From JBBQLG01 sp964251665 (lineage in GTDB: Bacteria; Bacteroidota; Bacteroidia; Cytophagales; Spirosomataceae), in assembly GCA_964251665.1 (NCBI GenBank), contig CAXUKO010000005.1, positions 186,001-250,000 on the forward strand: a stretch of 64,000 bases of DNA, in the 5' to 3' direction. Made by a program: the position numbers and the translations under genes. Positions 52,643-62,599 of the stretch are shown here, piece by piece; position 1 is the first letter of the stretch, and each line of letters opens with the position of its first letter. The notes beneath the pieces are model-generated. The model saw nothing but the letters and a program-made list of their open reading frames with translations, was not told the DNA's origin and did no database searches.

Positions 52643-53050
52643 ATGACAACCGTAACGTACGAATCACTAAAAGCCGAACAGGCATGGCTGATTGCTTCCG
52701 AACAGCTTCAGCAGCGCAACACACTTCTGGGCCGGGGCATTGCCAAACTGGAACAGTACCCAAACGAGCTGCCCATGGCCAGCCGGTTGATGATCCTGCG
52801 CTATCACCTGCGCCACAGCATCCGGCAGTTAACCCGCGAAGCGAAGCTTACCAAAGCTGATACCCGTGCAGGATCGCCGGCAGCCGAGCAACTGCGGTAC
52901 CAATGGCAGCACGTTCACCAGTTATTCTTTCTGCTCCGCCAGATTGATGTAGAAATGCACAAGGCCCGCGCCAACAGCGACACGCTGCACATCTGGCTTG
53001 GCTCTATCAACCCTAAAGTGTACAAATCAGCACTTGTCTACATGAATTAA
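52643..53050 (+). CDS. Hypothetical 135-residue helical protein
   Basis: I do not recognise this protein. It is soluble, rich in Ala, Gln, Arg and Leu, and predicted almost entirely helical: ESLKAEQAWLIASEQLQQRNTLLGRGIAKLEQ, then MASRLMILRYHLRHSIRQLTREAKLTKA and a long LRYQWQHVHQLFFLLRQIDVEMHKAR. There is no signal peptide. A well-placed promoter and a strong terminator surround it as a single-gene unit, so it is likely real. The basic, helical character could suit a nucleic-acid-binding or regulatory protein; that is inference. Confidence 0.6.
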   Translation: MTTVTYESLKAEQAWLIASEQLQQRNTLLGRGIAKLEQYPNELPMASRLMILRYHLRHSIRQLTREAKLTKADTRAGSPAAEQLRYQWQHVHQLFFLLRQIDVEMHKARANSDTLHIWLGSINPKVYKSALVYMN

Positions 53051-53076
53051 TTCTAAGCCTGCCTTCGTTTAATTCA

Positions 53077-53123
53077 TCATATAAAAGCCCGACCTGATGC
53101 ACTCAGGTCGGGCTTTTATATGA
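53077..53123. terminator. Strong bidirectional terminator at the end of the 3-keto-glycoside-type locus
   Basis: A perfect 21-bp stem (TCATATAAAAGCCCGACCTGA and its complement) with a 5-nt TGCAC loop separates the rightward helical gene from the leftward PmoA-like gene. Internal A4/T4 runs allow use in both directions. Confidence 0.9.
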
Positions 53124-53128
53124 TTGAC

Positions 53129-54178
53129 TCACTGCTTCTCCGAATCGAACTGCCGGGCCTGAAGGGCCGTTTGACCACTTACCATAGGTCCCGACGTAAT
53201 CACGAGTCGGTACCGGAATGTAACGGATTTACCGGCGGGTAATGTGTAATCCATAGCCGGGGCTTTACCGTTCGTAAATATTGACGGGGCAAGCGGATTG
53301 GCAGCAAACAGGCCATATCCGCGGGCGTGCCAGTAGGTTGGGTAGCCAACGTTTTGTGGATGATCGAATAACGTTACTGTCATAGCTTCGCCGTCAACCG
53401 TGCCCGACAGGTTCACCCACTTGCCGCGTGTTCCCCAAACGGCATCGCCAACTACACCTTCGCTGCTGGTGTACTGACCCGTTACGCCGGTATTATTCAG
53501 GGCGGGCACTTTCGTAGCAACGCCACTGGCATCAGTAAAAACCTCTGCCTTTGTGGACGGATGCTCCAGTTCCCGGGCGAGTCGTAAGCCAATCAGTCCT
53601 TCTTTGTTATCCTTAAAGACGGCATCTTTCCCAACCGCCGTCAGGGTGGTGATACGGTCGATACTCCGCGCATTACCCCGTCCACGAAATACATACGTAG
53701 TTTTTTCGCGGAGCATAGGCTGACTATTCTCATCGAGCCAATCGGCCGTAACAACCAGATCTGCCCGGTCATCGCCGTTTTTCATTGATTTGATGCCCGT
53801 ATGCAGGATGGTGCCAAAAGGCCCTTTATTACCGGGTGCAATGTCGTTCGAGTTATTCCAGAAATCATGGCCGTTTACATCGCCATAGTTGAACCACAAG
53901 CCTACATGGTGCGGGTGATCGACGCGCTCACCGGGACGCGGGTCCATAGGCCAGCCCCGGGTGATAAAGTGCCCGCCCGCCGAGCGAATCGGGTAGAGCA
54001 CCGCTTTTTTCAGCACCGCCGGACCAGGATAGATATAAGCCGTAAAGGATTGCCCGTCTACCGTCACGTCTACCCGTTTCTGAGCTTCGTTGGCGGTGAG
54101 CATAATGCGTGGTTTTCCCGTTTGGGCAATCGCACCCGTAGTAATCAGGGCCGCTGCCAGTACCATTAATTTAGTCAT
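53129..54178 (-). CDS. PmoA-like (DUF6807) exported protein
   Basis: This 349-residue protein has a signal peptide (ending TGAIAQ). The body matches the PmoA-like family, named after methane monooxygenase but unrelated in context: VDGQSFTAYIYPGPAVLKKAVLYPIRSAGGHFITRGWPMDPRPGERVDHPHHVGLWF. The His pairs in DHPHHVG may bind metal. Family members recur in Bacteroidota and Planctomycetota sugar-degradation loci beside Gfo/Idh/MocA and DUF1080 genes, as here. The reaction is not established. It is the last gene of this co-directional set. Confidence 0.85.
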   Translation of the reverse strand: MTKLMVLAAALITTGAIAQTGKPRIMLTANEAQKRVDVTVDGQSFTAYIYPGPAVLKKAVLYPIRSAGGHFITRGWPMDPRPGERVDHPHHVGLWFNYGDVNGHDFWNNSNDIAPGNKGPFGTILHTGIKSMKNGDDRADLVVTADWLDENSQPMLREKTTYVFRGRGNARSIDRITTLTAVGKDAVFKDNKEGLIGLRLARELEHPSTKAEVFTDASGVATKVPALNNTGVTGQYTSSEGVVGDAVWGTRGKWVNLSGTVDGEAMTVTLFDHPQNVGYPTYWHARGYGLFAANPLAPSIFTNGKAPAMDYTLPAGKSVTFRYRLVITSGPMVSGQTALQARQFDSEKQ

Positions 54179-54291
54179 ACTGCACTGTTTTAGGATTGAC
54201 TATGAATGCACAACAGTCAGGCCCAATAGCGAAGCGATTTTCCGCGCTACTGAGCCTGACGACTTCTTCTGGTAAACCGACAAACGGGCTG

Positions 54292-55617
54292 TTAACTTAC
54301 GATCATGTCTCCCTTAACGGCATCCCACGTTACGCGTTTGCCGGTATGCTGCGCCGTTGTTGCCATGATATTGGCCACCGAATGGTTGAAACCAACGCGG
54401 GCCGGGGCATTTGGTTCGTTGCGGCTCCGTACACACTCCATCCAGTTGCGCATGTGCATTGATGTCATTGGATCGGCACCGGTATTAGCCGAGGTTTCAA
54501 TCTTATCCCCGGCCTTCAGCGATATGTCGGGCAGCAGATTAGCCTGCATACCCATCTCCTTCGCGTAGTTTGCCTGCAAGCCGCCTTCCGAAGTAATCTT
54601 ATTCGTATCGAGGTTAATCATACCTCCATTCGAGTAGTAGTACTCTTTTGTTCCGCCCGCTTCGTTATGCATCCGGGACGAATACAGTACCTGAAATCCT
54701 TTGGTTTTGTCAGTATCCGGGCCGTAATCGAACACAGCCGTGAACGTATCGGGATTCACCCGGCCATCTTTCCAGACGTAAATTCCGCCGTTAGCCACTA
54801 CCGAACGGGGATGGTCGTAGCCGCTGAACCAGTGAACCGTATCGATCTGGTGCGACATCCACTGACCGGGAATACCCGAAGAATATGGATAGAACAACCT
54901 GAATTCTAAATATTTACGCGGGTCCCAGGCCGTTTTGGGGCGGTTAAGCTGGTAGCGGTTCCAGTCGGTATCTTCCTGACGGATTTCGCTCACCAGTTTT
55001 GGCCGACGCCAGCGACCCGGCTGATTAACGTTCCAGGTCATCTCTACCATCGAAATATCACCAAACTTGCCCGACCGAATAAAGTCATTAGCGGCATGGT
55101 AGTTTGGAGCAGACCGGCGCTGTGAGCCAATCTGAACGATTTTTTTGGATTTCTCGACCGCTTTTAATGCTTTGCGGGCATCTTCCAGCGATTCGGCAAA
55201 GGGTTTTTCGCAGTACACATCACGCCCGGCCTCAACCGCATCTGCGCAGTGTAATGCGTGCTGAAAGTCGGCAGTACTGATGATAACGGCGTCAACATCC
55301 TTACGGTCCAGCAGTTCATCGTTGTTGCGGGCTTTAAAAAAGCTGCTATCGTTCCAGCCTTTGCCTTTGAGGTATTGTTCAGCCTCGTCGCGTCGGCGAC
55401 TCCAGATGTCTGATACGCCCACGAATGCGAAGTTGAGGTCTTTGGCGTGGTTCATAAACGACGGAGCCAGCGTTTGCCGGAACCGATCTGAGAAGCCAAT
55501 AATGCCAACCCGGACGCGCTCGTTAGCCCCAATGATGCGGGCGTAACTACTGGCGGAAAAGCTGACACCCAGCCCAGCCAGTGTCGTTTTTTTAATAAAG
55601 TCTCTACGGGTTTCCAT
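54292..55617 (-). CDS. Tat-exported Gfo/Idh/MocA family oxidoreductase
   Basis: This 441-residue NAD(P)-dependent dehydrogenase carries a twin-arginine signal (TRRDFIKKTTLAGLG), so it is exported folded with its cofactor. The Rossmann domain has RVGIIGFSDRF and the family motif VYCEKPFAES with the conserved Glu-Lys-Pro. The C-terminal domain provides the sugar-binding half (GGTKEYYYSNGG, then MTSMHMRNWMECVRSRNEP). Enzymes of this family oxidise sugar hydroxyls, including glycoside C3 positions, using tightly bound NAD. Next to DUF1080 it is a candidate glycoside 3-dehydrogenase. Confidence 0.9.
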   Translation of the reverse strand: METRRDFIKKTTLAGLGVSFSASSYARIIGANERVRVGIIGFSDRFRQTLAPSFMNHAKDLNFAFVGVSDIWSRRRDEAEQYLKGKGWNDSSFFKARNNDELLDRKDVDAVIISTADFQHALHCADAVEAGRDVYCEKPFAESLEDARKALKAVEKSKKIVQIGSQRRSAPNYHAANDFIRSGKFGDISMVEMTWNVNQPGRWRRPKLVSEIRQEDTDWNRYQLNRPKTAWDPRKYLEFRLFYPYSSGIPGQWMSHQIDTVHWFSGYDHPRSVVANGGIYVWKDGRVNPDTFTAVFDYGPDTDKTKGFQVLYSSRMHNEAGGTKEYYYSNGGMINLDTNKITSEGGLQANYAKEMGMQANLLPDISLKAGDKIETSANTGADPMTSMHMRNWMECVRSRNEPNAPARVGFNHSVANIMATTAQHTGKRVTWDAVKGDMIVS

Positions 55618-55697
55618 ACAGGGAATGTGGGCAGCAGCCCGTTTATTGGATGAGTAAATGCTTGTTTTTGCTATAAAAGTTGTGTCACGAATGACTG

Positions 55698-56441
55698 TCA
55701 GAGTAATTTCACCTTTATGTTTCGATACGACACCTGTTCGCCGTGATCCTGAAGCAGCAGATGACCTTTTGTGGCCTCACCAAAGCGACCATTAGCGTTA
55801 TACTCCGGGGCGGCATATTTGCTCATGGCCACCAGTTTACGAAACTCTTCGCTGCCCCGCTCGTATTCCACTACCTTTTTGCCATTTAGCCAGTGTTCAA
55901 CGTGCCTGCCTTTTGACACCACTCGGCCTGTATTCCACTCGCCAATTGGATTGGCTTTTTTGTCTTTTGCGGGAATCAGGTCATACAACGAACCCACCGT
56001 CCGGTTGCCATTGCGGCCCAGTTTGGCATCAGGATGTTTATCATCGTCCAGCACCTGAAACTCCAGTCCAAAAGCGGAACCTTTGGGCTTGGGAGTGCTC
56101 TCGACCACGAAGTACTTAACACCACTGTTAGCCCCGTCGGTCAGGCGAAAATCGAACATAAGGTCAAAATCAGCGTATTCATCATTCGTAACGATGTCGC
56201 CGAAACTCTGTGATTCCGATCCGTTGGACTTCTGGATCGTGAGCAGACCGTTTTCCACCGTCCAGCCGTGTTCGGGAAATGATTCTTTATACGCTCCACG
56301 CCAGCCGTTGGTCGTCTTACCGTCGAAGAGCAATTTCCAGCCGTCGCGTTTTTCCTGCGCAGTCAGTGTATTGGGAGCTTGCGGAGCTTCGGCCGACATG
56401 AGGCCAATGAGAACTAAACTACAGCAAATCAGGTGTTTCAT
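55698..56441 (-). CDS. Exported DUF1080 (3-keto-disaccharide hydrolase family) protein
   Basis: This 247-residue secreted protein has a signal peptide (about residues 1-18) and the DUF1080 beta-jellyroll: GWKLLFDGKTTNGWRGAYKESFPEHGWTVENGLLTI, then YADFDLMFDFRLTDGANSGVKYFV and FGLEFQVLDDDKHPDAK. The Pfam family is named 3-keto-disaccharide hydrolase; members cleave glycosides after C3 oxidation by elimination or hydrolysis. It sits between the isomerase-like gene and the oxidoreductase. The likely substrate is a 3-keto-glycoside made in the periplasm. Confidence 0.9.
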   Translation of the reverse strand: MKHLICCSLVLIGLMSAEAPQAPNTLTAQEKRDGWKLLFDGKTTNGWRGAYKESFPEHGWTVENGLLTIQKSNGSESQSFGDIVTNDEYADFDLMFDFRLTDGANSGVKYFVVESTPKPKGSAFGLEFQVLDDDKHPDAKLGRNGNRTVGSLYDLIPAKDKKANPIGEWNTGRVVSKGRHVEHWLNGKKVVEYERGSEEFRKLVAMSKYAAPEYNANGRFGEATKGHLLLQDHGEQVSYRNIKVKLL

Positions 56442-56480
56442 AACGTATTCAGGCTTATGTCTGTCTGTATTTACACAGAT

Positions 56481-57410
56481 TCAGATCGGAAAGTTGAGTG
56501 TTTTAGTGATGTAATTTTTATTGATTTCAGCACATTGCAAAGCCGTTTTACCTTTTTCCGGTACGCCATCTAATTCGATGATGCCCCAGCCCTTAAATTT
56601 AATCTCATCCAGTGCCTTGAACACGGCTGGCACATCCACATTGCCCCGCCCCAGTTCGACAAATTTATACGCTTTGGGATCACCGGGTTTATCGGATAAC
56701 GGCGACATGGTATCTTTCAGATGCAGGGCATAAATAATGTCCCTGTACTGCTTAACTGCCTTTTCGGGTTGTCCTCCGCCCTGCTTGTAGTGGGCAATAT
56801 CAAGTTCCAGTTTCACATATTTCGGGTTCATTGCCTGCACAATCGTATCCACCTCTTCGGGGGTTTCGCCCAGCTGACTCATGTGGTTATGGTACGTTGC
56901 CTGCACACCTAAGTCGGCGGTCTGTTTGCCGATTTCATTCATCACGGTGGCTAACCGCTTGAGTTCGTCGGTCGTTGGCATCCGGTCTTTGGGCCGGGCC
57001 GAGTTGGTCAGTTGAATGGCCGACCCGCCGAGGGCTTTCACAAAGCTGGCGTGTGCCACGTGCATATCAATCGTGCTCTGCTCTTTGGCGGGATCGATCT
57101 CTACGTTGCCGCTCGAGAACATAGCCAGTGTCAGGTTACGCTGATCAAGCAGTGCCTTGAGTTCGGACGGTTTGGCTTTGTAAGGGCCAAACGCATTGGC
57201 GCGCAGTTGAATACCCTTGTACCCCAGGCTCCCAATGTCCATGATCGCCTGCACATCATCACCACCCCAGGTAATGGCCGAATAGGCAATGCGTAACCCT
57301 GAAGGCTTTGTCAGGGAAGTGAACCTGTCGGTTCCGGCACTGACTACCAGTGCAGACAAGCCCGCCTGCTGAAGAAATTGACGTCTGTTTACGTTTCCAA
57401 ACATATCCAT
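56481..57410 (-). CDS. Tat-exported sugar isomerase/epimerase-like TIM barrel
   Basis: The 309-residue protein carries a twin-arginine signal (NRRQFLQQAGLSAL) and an AP-endonuclease-2/xylose isomerase-like TIM barrel. Metal ligands are visible: His in YHNHMSQLG, Asp in LELDIAHYKQGG, His in ALHLKDTMSP and Glu in GWGIIELDGVP. Family members isomerise keto-sugars or hydrate and lyse 3-keto compounds. Together with the Gfo/Idh/MocA enzyme and DUF1080 it completes a plausible oxidative glycoside pathway located in the periplasm. Confidence 0.87.
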   Translation of the reverse strand: MDMFGNVNRRQFLQQAGLSALVVSAGTDRFTSLTKPSGLRIAYSAITWGGDDVQAIMDIGSLGYKGIQLRANAFGPYKAKPSELKALLDQRNLTLAMFSSGNVEIDPAKEQSTIDMHVAHASFVKALGGSAIQLTNSARPKDRMPTTDELKRLATVMNEIGKQTADLGVQATYHNHMSQLGETPEEVDTIVQAMNPKYVKLELDIAHYKQGGGQPEKAVKQYRDIIYALHLKDTMSPLSDKPGDPKAYKFVELGRGNVDVPAVFKALDEIKFKGWGIIELDGVPEKGKTALQCAEINKNYITKTLNFPI

Positions 57411-57479
57411 GTAGCTAAAAAGAAAAGAATCGTTTTTCGCTGACCAAAGGGTCGCAAAAAACGATTCTACTGAAGTTTA

Positions 57480-59165
57480 TCAATACCCCGGGTTCTGCAC
57501 AAAGCCCGGACTACCATCGGCGGCTTTCTCGGTTCGGTCAATCTGCGTTTGCGGAATAGGCCGCAGGTTATGAGTTTCTTTAATGTTGGCAGCGCCATCC
57601 GGGTTGTAGAGCTTAACGCGCTCCACTAAATTCCCCCAACGCTTCAGGTCCATCCAGCGCGTTTGCTCACCGGCTAATTCGCGGGCGCGTTCCTGATAAA
57701 TCATCTCCATATTCATGGCGTCGGCCGTTATTTCCATCGCGGCTGCTTTGCCCGGCCAGGCGGCCCGGCGCCGTACCATGTTGATAGCCGCTACGGCTTC
57801 CGTGGTCTTGCCAGCTTTGAACTGGGCTTCGGCCAGAATCAGATACGTTTCGGCCAGGCGGAATGCCAGATAGTCGCGGCTACCGTTGGTGTACGTTTTA
57901 TCAGGCCGCAGCGGGTCAAGAAACTTCTGTAACGTTGGAAACAGCGCTGGCGTGTAAGCACTTGGCACCAGAACCTGATAAGGTCTTTTTGCCCGTTCGG
58001 CAAGGGGCATCTCATACCCGGGAATGAAGATTGCCGTATCGCCCCCCTTGAATGTGACCTTTGCTTTAGAGTTATCGAAAGCTGTGTTGTAGGTACCGGG
58101 TGAATTGCTGATCCAGGTGTCTTTAAACGTCTTTTTGTAACGGGAATCATTGACCCGCTCCTGGAATACGGTTTCAGTCAGAAACTTCGTTGGGCGCAGC
58201 CGCTTGAAAGGACGACCATTCGCAACATCCCGAACCATACCCGCCTGTACGTCATACTGCATACCGAAATACAGGTGCAGTGAATTACCGGCATCATTGG
58301 TCAGGGGGTCGGATGTGTACTGCACGGCGAAAATAACCTCATCGTTGATTTCACTGGCCCCCTGAATAAACACACTCGCGAAATCGGGCAGCAGTTTATA
58401 GCCATAGTTGGCGATCACGTTTTGCGCGTAGGTAGCTGCTTTGGCGTAATCGTCGGCCGCTTTGGCAGACGACGTAGCTTTGGTCAGGTACACTTTTGCC
58501 AGGAGGTGTTCCGCAGCCGACTTAGTAGCCCGTCCATAGTCACTCGCCGACTGAGCCGATGCCTTAACCGCGCTCAGGTCCGGCAGGGCCGACTCCAGAT
58601 CCGCTATGATAGCTTTGTAAATATCGGCTTCCGTGGCCCGGCTGGTTTTTTTGGTTGGAGCCAGCGTTTCGGTCAACCGCAGATCGACACCACCCCACTC
58701 CTGCACCAGAATAAAGTAATAATGTGCCCGCAAAAACTTCATTTCTGCCACGCGTTGCTTTTTTAAGGCATCTGTGAGTCCGGTAGCCGTTGGGGCGCGG
58801 CCAATGATGGCGTTGCAGGTATTAATGCCCCGGTACAATTCCTCCCATGTGATCTGCAGGTAGTCGACAAAGCTGTTTAACTGCGTGTCATAAAAGTGGA
58901 ATCCTTTATAACTCCCGTCGGCCCCGGTGGTAAACAGGTCCGTGCCGTATTCGCTCAGCGTAAGGCCGTTTTCGGTTCCGTAGAAGTTGCGTAGTGAGGC
59001 ATAGGCGGCTTTGCTGGCATCTTCAAAACCTTTCGGGGTATTGATGTAATCGTTGCCAATGCTGGAGATTACTTCCTCCTTTAGTACGTCCTTGCAGGAT
59101 TGACCGATGAGCAGGAAGGCCAATACGGTCAGGACGCGCACTGATTTTAGATATGTACGGTTCAT
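57480..59165 (-). CDS. SusD/RagB family nutrient-binding lipoprotein
   Basis: The 561-residue lipoprotein (LLIGQSC, Cys24) is the outer-membrane glycan-binding partner of SusC. It shows the SusD pattern: an N-terminal lid with DYINTPKGFEDASKAAYASLRNFY, TPR-like helices (for example LRAHYYFILVQEWGGVDLRL) and a C-terminal RARELAGEQTRWMDLKRWGNL, the most conserved segment. It follows susC by 47 bases in the same operon. Binding specificity cannot be read from sequence; the linked enzymes point to a small glycoside. Confidence 0.95.
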   Translation of the reverse strand: MNRTYLKSVRVLTVLAFLLIGQSCKDVLKEEVISSIGNDYINTPKGFEDASKAAYASLRNFYGTENGLTLSEYGTDLFTTGADGSYKGFHFYDTQLNSFVDYLQITWEELYRGINTCNAIIGRAPTATGLTDALKKQRVAEMKFLRAHYYFILVQEWGGVDLRLTETLAPTKKTSRATEADIYKAIIADLESALPDLSAVKASAQSASDYGRATKSAAEHLLAKVYLTKATSSAKAADDYAKAATYAQNVIANYGYKLLPDFASVFIQGASEINDEVIFAVQYTSDPLTNDAGNSLHLYFGMQYDVQAGMVRDVANGRPFKRLRPTKFLTETVFQERVNDSRYKKTFKDTWISNSPGTYNTAFDNSKAKVTFKGGDTAIFIPGYEMPLAERAKRPYQVLVPSAYTPALFPTLQKFLDPLRPDKTYTNGSRDYLAFRLAETYLILAEAQFKAGKTTEAVAAINMVRRRAAWPGKAAAMEITADAMNMEMIYQERARELAGEQTRWMDLKRWGNLVERVKLYNPDGAANIKETHNLRPIPQTQIDRTEKAADGSPGFVQNPGY

Positions 59166-59212
59166 TTTTTTAGGATCTTAAGAGTTTGCTAAACACGTGG
59201 CATTCGCTGCGT

Positions 59213-62200
59213 TTAGAATTTAACGTTCAAACCAAAGGTCGATACCCGGGTAGCGGGCGTAACCGTATTGTTGATGGTACCATCTGCCGTTTCAGGGTCA
59301 ACACCATTGTACTTCGACCGGTATTTCGAGAAGATGAACGGTTGTTGAATGCTGGCAAACAGCCGCAGCGACTGTAAGTGCAGTTTCGAGGTGATGCTGT
59401 TCGAAAAGGTGTAGCCGAAATTGATGTTCCGCACCTTTACAAACGAGCCGTCGAAGTAGATAATAGCCGAGTTGTAGACCGGAAACTCCTGGCTTGAATT
59501 AGGACGCGGGAATTCGTTGGTCGGGTTGTTGGGTGTCCAGTAATCTACTTTGATCTGCTCATAACGACCAGCCAACTGGTTATTGTCCCGGTGAAAACCG
59601 CTCAGAATCGTCTGACCGATACGGGCATAGATGAAGAACGACAGGTCAAAGCCTTTATAACTGAACCGGTTTGTGATACCACCACTGTAGTTAGGAATGT
59701 CAGAGCCTAAGAATACCCGGTCATCGGCGGTAATTTTGCCGTCATTATTGGTATCCTGCACTTTAATCTGACCAACCGCACTCTGGTATGACTTGGCCTG
59801 ATCGGCTTCGCTGGTTTGCCAGATACCTGCTTTCTTGTAGTCATAAAAAGCGGTCAGCGGCTTTCCAATAAACCATTTGTTGCCCAGGTCATCTACAGCT
59901 CCGTTATAGAGAGAGATGATGGCTTCGTTATTTTTGGTGAAAGTTAGATCAGTTGTCCACTTAAAGCCGCCCCGGGTGTTCACGTTTATCGTAGACAGGC
60001 TCAGCTCAACGCCCCGGTTGCGGGTTTCGCCCACGTTCCGTGTAACGGCGTTGAAGCCGATGGACGTTGGCAGCTGATCGGACAACAGCAGGTCGGTCGT
60101 ATTGGTCTGATAGAGTTCAAGCGAACCGGCCAACCGACCCCGCCACAGGCTGAAGTCAACTCCAATATTAGAAGACGTAGAGGTTTCCCATTTCAGGTCG
60201 GGATTACCAATGGAACTGGGACGGTAGCCATAAGCCGGCGTATTACCAAAGGCGTAGACAGTACGGCCTAACAGACCCTGCGTCTGATAAGGAACCACCC
60301 CCTGATTACCAACTGAACCCCGGCTGACGCGTATTTTCAACTGATCGAGCCACGACACGCTTTTCAGGAACTCCTCATTGCTGATGTTCCAGGCCAGGGC
60401 AATACCGGGGAAGTTACCGTATTTGGTATTCTCCCCAAACCGGCTCGATCCGTCCCGCCGGAGAGTGGCTGTCACCAGATATTTGTCTTTGTAATCGTAG
60501 TTAATCCGACCCATGAACGAATTGATGGTCCATTGGATCAAATTGCTGCCCACGCCCAACACCTGACTGGCGTTGCCCGCATTGTAAAACTGCTGTGATT
60601 CAGCCGGGACACCCCGTACGGATATGGCGTTTATTTCGAAGTTATCCCGCTGAATGGATTGCAGTGCCGTGACACCTAAGTTGTGGTTACCAAACGTCTT
60701 GTTGTAGGTCAGGATGTTTTCCAGCGTGTAGTTAAACCCAAACTGGCTGTTTGTCGACGCCGTAGGGTCACCGCCTTTCTGGGAGTTGGTGAGCGAGCCA
60801 ACAAAGCGCCCTCCGCGGGAAATAGCGAAATCAGGCCCAAAATTAACGCGGTATTTCAACCCATCGATGATGGAAGCTTCGGCGTAAATACTGTTCAGGA
60901 TGCGGTACTTCTTGATGTTATCTACCTGAGCGCCCGGCACTACCTCGGCCAGTGGGTTTGTCAGCAGGGCATCATTGGTTGGCGAAAAGATGATGTTGCC
61001 GTTATCATCATACGGTCTGGCCAGCGGATTTTGCTGCAGCGTAAAGTTGTAGGGGTTCAGGCTGGCTCCATTACGAATGCTGTTCATCATGTAGGACGAG
61101 ATACCCACCTTGAGGAATCGGTTAACCTGGTGATCGATGTTAGCCCGCAGCGAGAAGCGGGTGAAGTCGACACCGGGCATAACGCCCGTATCTTTGAAAT
61201 AACCAGCCGAGATGTAGAACTGCGTTTTTTCATTACCACCCTGAATACCCAGCGAGTGGTTCTGCTGAGATCCCTGCCGAAGAATCAACGATTGCCAGTC
61301 GGTGTTGCGCCCGGCGGCAATACCGGCCGCTACAGCAGGATCGCCCCCTAAAACGGCAATCTTCGAGTCGGCATAAGGATCGGAGACGCCGGTTGGAACG
61401 GGGACCCCATTGGCATCTTTGTAGTTGCCCGATGTACGATAAGCTTCGCGGACAAACTCGGTAAATTCGGAGCCGCTGAACAGGTGAACCTTATCGAGCG
61501 GATCGGTAACCCCGGCGTAAGCGTCGTAGCTGATCGTTGTTTTTCCGGTAGGAAGCCCCCGCTTAGTTGTCACCAGTACAACCCCGTTGGCTCCCCTGGC
61601 CCCATAAATGGCAGTTGCGGTAGCATCCTTCAGGATTTCCAGCGAGGCTACATCATTGGGATTAATATCTTCATAACCGCCCGAGACAAAATCGAACGGC
61701 CGGTTATTGCTCAGTTCATTCCGATCACCCACGAGAGGAATACCGTCCACAACATAAAGCGGATTGTTACCAGCGTTGAACGAACGGCGACCCCGAATCC
61801 GAATCGTCGGCGTAGAGCCGGGCTTACTCCCTGATTGAGCAACGTCAACCCCGGCAACCCGCCCCTGCATTGCCTGACCGATGTTCGTAATTGGCTGCTC
61901 CGTTATCTGCTTGGCCGAAACCGACGAAATAGCCCCCGTTAACTGACTCTTCTTTTGCGTACCGTACCCGATGACCACTACTTCGTTCAGGGTTTTCAGA
62001 TCGCTGCCTAAGCTGATATTCACGGTGGAGCGATTGCCAACGGATATTTCCTGTGCCACTGCCCCTACCGACGAGAAGACCAGCACAGCTTTATTATCAG
62101 GAACGTTAATGCGGTAATTACCTTCTGCATCGGTAGTGGTGCCCCGTGTGGTGCCTTTTACGGCTACGTTTACCCCCGGCATCGGCGTGTTGTCGTCAGC

Positions 62201-62353
62201 AGAAAGTACCCGGCCCGTGACCGGGCGCTCTTCAACAGAAGGCGCATAGCTACTGCCAGCGGCCTTGACCGGGCTGTTCACCAGCGACAAACCAGATAAG
62301 CAGACGGTCAGGATCATTACGTGAACCGTCGTGCGGTGTAGTCGTTTAGTCAT
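59213..62353 (-). CDS. SusC/RagA family TonB-dependent transporter
   Basis: The 1,046-residue outer-membrane transporter has a signal peptide, then a carboxypeptidase-D-like domain (VTGRVLSADDNTPMPGVNVAVKGTTRGTTTDAEGNYRI), a TonB-box-like VVVIGYGTQKK and a plug (GRVAGVDVAQSG, then IRIRGRRSFNAGNNPLYVVDG). A 22-strand barrel follows and ends with the usual aromatic residue (FGLNVKF). With SusD it imports oligosaccharides or glycosides into the periplasm. LacI lies upstream in the same direction, separated by about 250 bases. Confidence 0.97.
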   Translation of the reverse strand: MTKRLHRTTVHVMILTVCLSGLSLVNSPVKAAGSSYAPSVEERPVTGRVLSADDNTPMPGVNVAVKGTTRGTTTDAEGNYRINVPDNKAVLVFSSVGAVAQEISVGNRSTVNISLGSDLKTLNEVVVIGYGTQKKSQLTGAISSVSAKQITEQPITNIGQAMQGRVAGVDVAQSGSKPGSTPTIRIRGRRSFNAGNNPLYVVDGIPLVGDRNELSNNRPFDFVSGGYEDINPNDVASLEILKDATATAIYGARGANGVVLVTTKRGLPTGKTTISYDAYAGVTDPLDKVHLFSGSEFTEFVREAYRTSGNYKDANGVPVPTGVSDPYADSKIAVLGGDPAVAAGIAAGRNTDWQSLILRQGSQQNHSLGIQGGNEKTQFYISAGYFKDTGVMPGVDFTRFSLRANIDHQVNRFLKVGISSYMMNSIRNGASLNPYNFTLQQNPLARPYDDNGNIIFSPTNDALLTNPLAEVVPGAQVDNIKKYRILNSIYAEASIIDGLKYRVNFGPDFAISRGGRFVGSLTNSQKGGDPTASTNSQFGFNYTLENILTYNKTFGNHNLGVTALQSIQRDNFEINAISVRGVPAESQQFYNAGNASQVLGVGSNLIQWTINSFMGRINYDYKDKYLVTATLRRDGSSRFGENTKYGNFPGIALAWNISNEEFLKSVSWLDQLKIRVSRGSVGNQGVVPYQTQGLLGRTVYAFGNTPAYGYRPSSIGNPDLKWETSTSSNIGVDFSLWRGRLAGSLELYQTNTTDLLLSDQLPTSIGFNAVTRNVGETRNRGVELSLSTINVNTRGGFKWTTDLTFTKNNEAIISLYNGAVDDLGNKWFIGKPLTAFYDYKKAGIWQTSEADQAKSYQSAVGQIKVQDTNNDGKITADDRVFLGSDIPNYSGGITNRFSYKGFDLSFFIYARIGQTILSGFHRDNNQLAGRYEQIKVDYWTPNNPTNEFPRPNSSQEFPVYNSAIIYFDGSFVKVRNINFGYTFSNSITSKLHLQSLRLFASIQQPFIFSKYRSKYNGVDPETADGTINNTVTPATRVSTFGLNVKF

Positions 62354-62599
62354 ACTACGGATAGGAATTAGGTTTAGGAATTATGTTTTTCAGGCAAAGC
62401 AGGGGAAACGCAGATAGCTGTGAGCATAAAGACGACATCAGACGCTCAGCTACGTACTAAAGTGGAAAAATATCTTAAAATTATTTTATTTCTCAACCAG
62501 CGCGTCAGATAAGCTACATATCATGTGTAAGGGTCATAACCCGTAGATGCGGGTGTATCGCTTCCTATTCAAGATTTTAACACCCTTTCAACCAGCAAC

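Noticed and set aside
60683..61351. 222-codon open frame antisense to susC
   Set aside because: The sense frame is an unambiguous SusC; the antisense translation has no recognisable domain.
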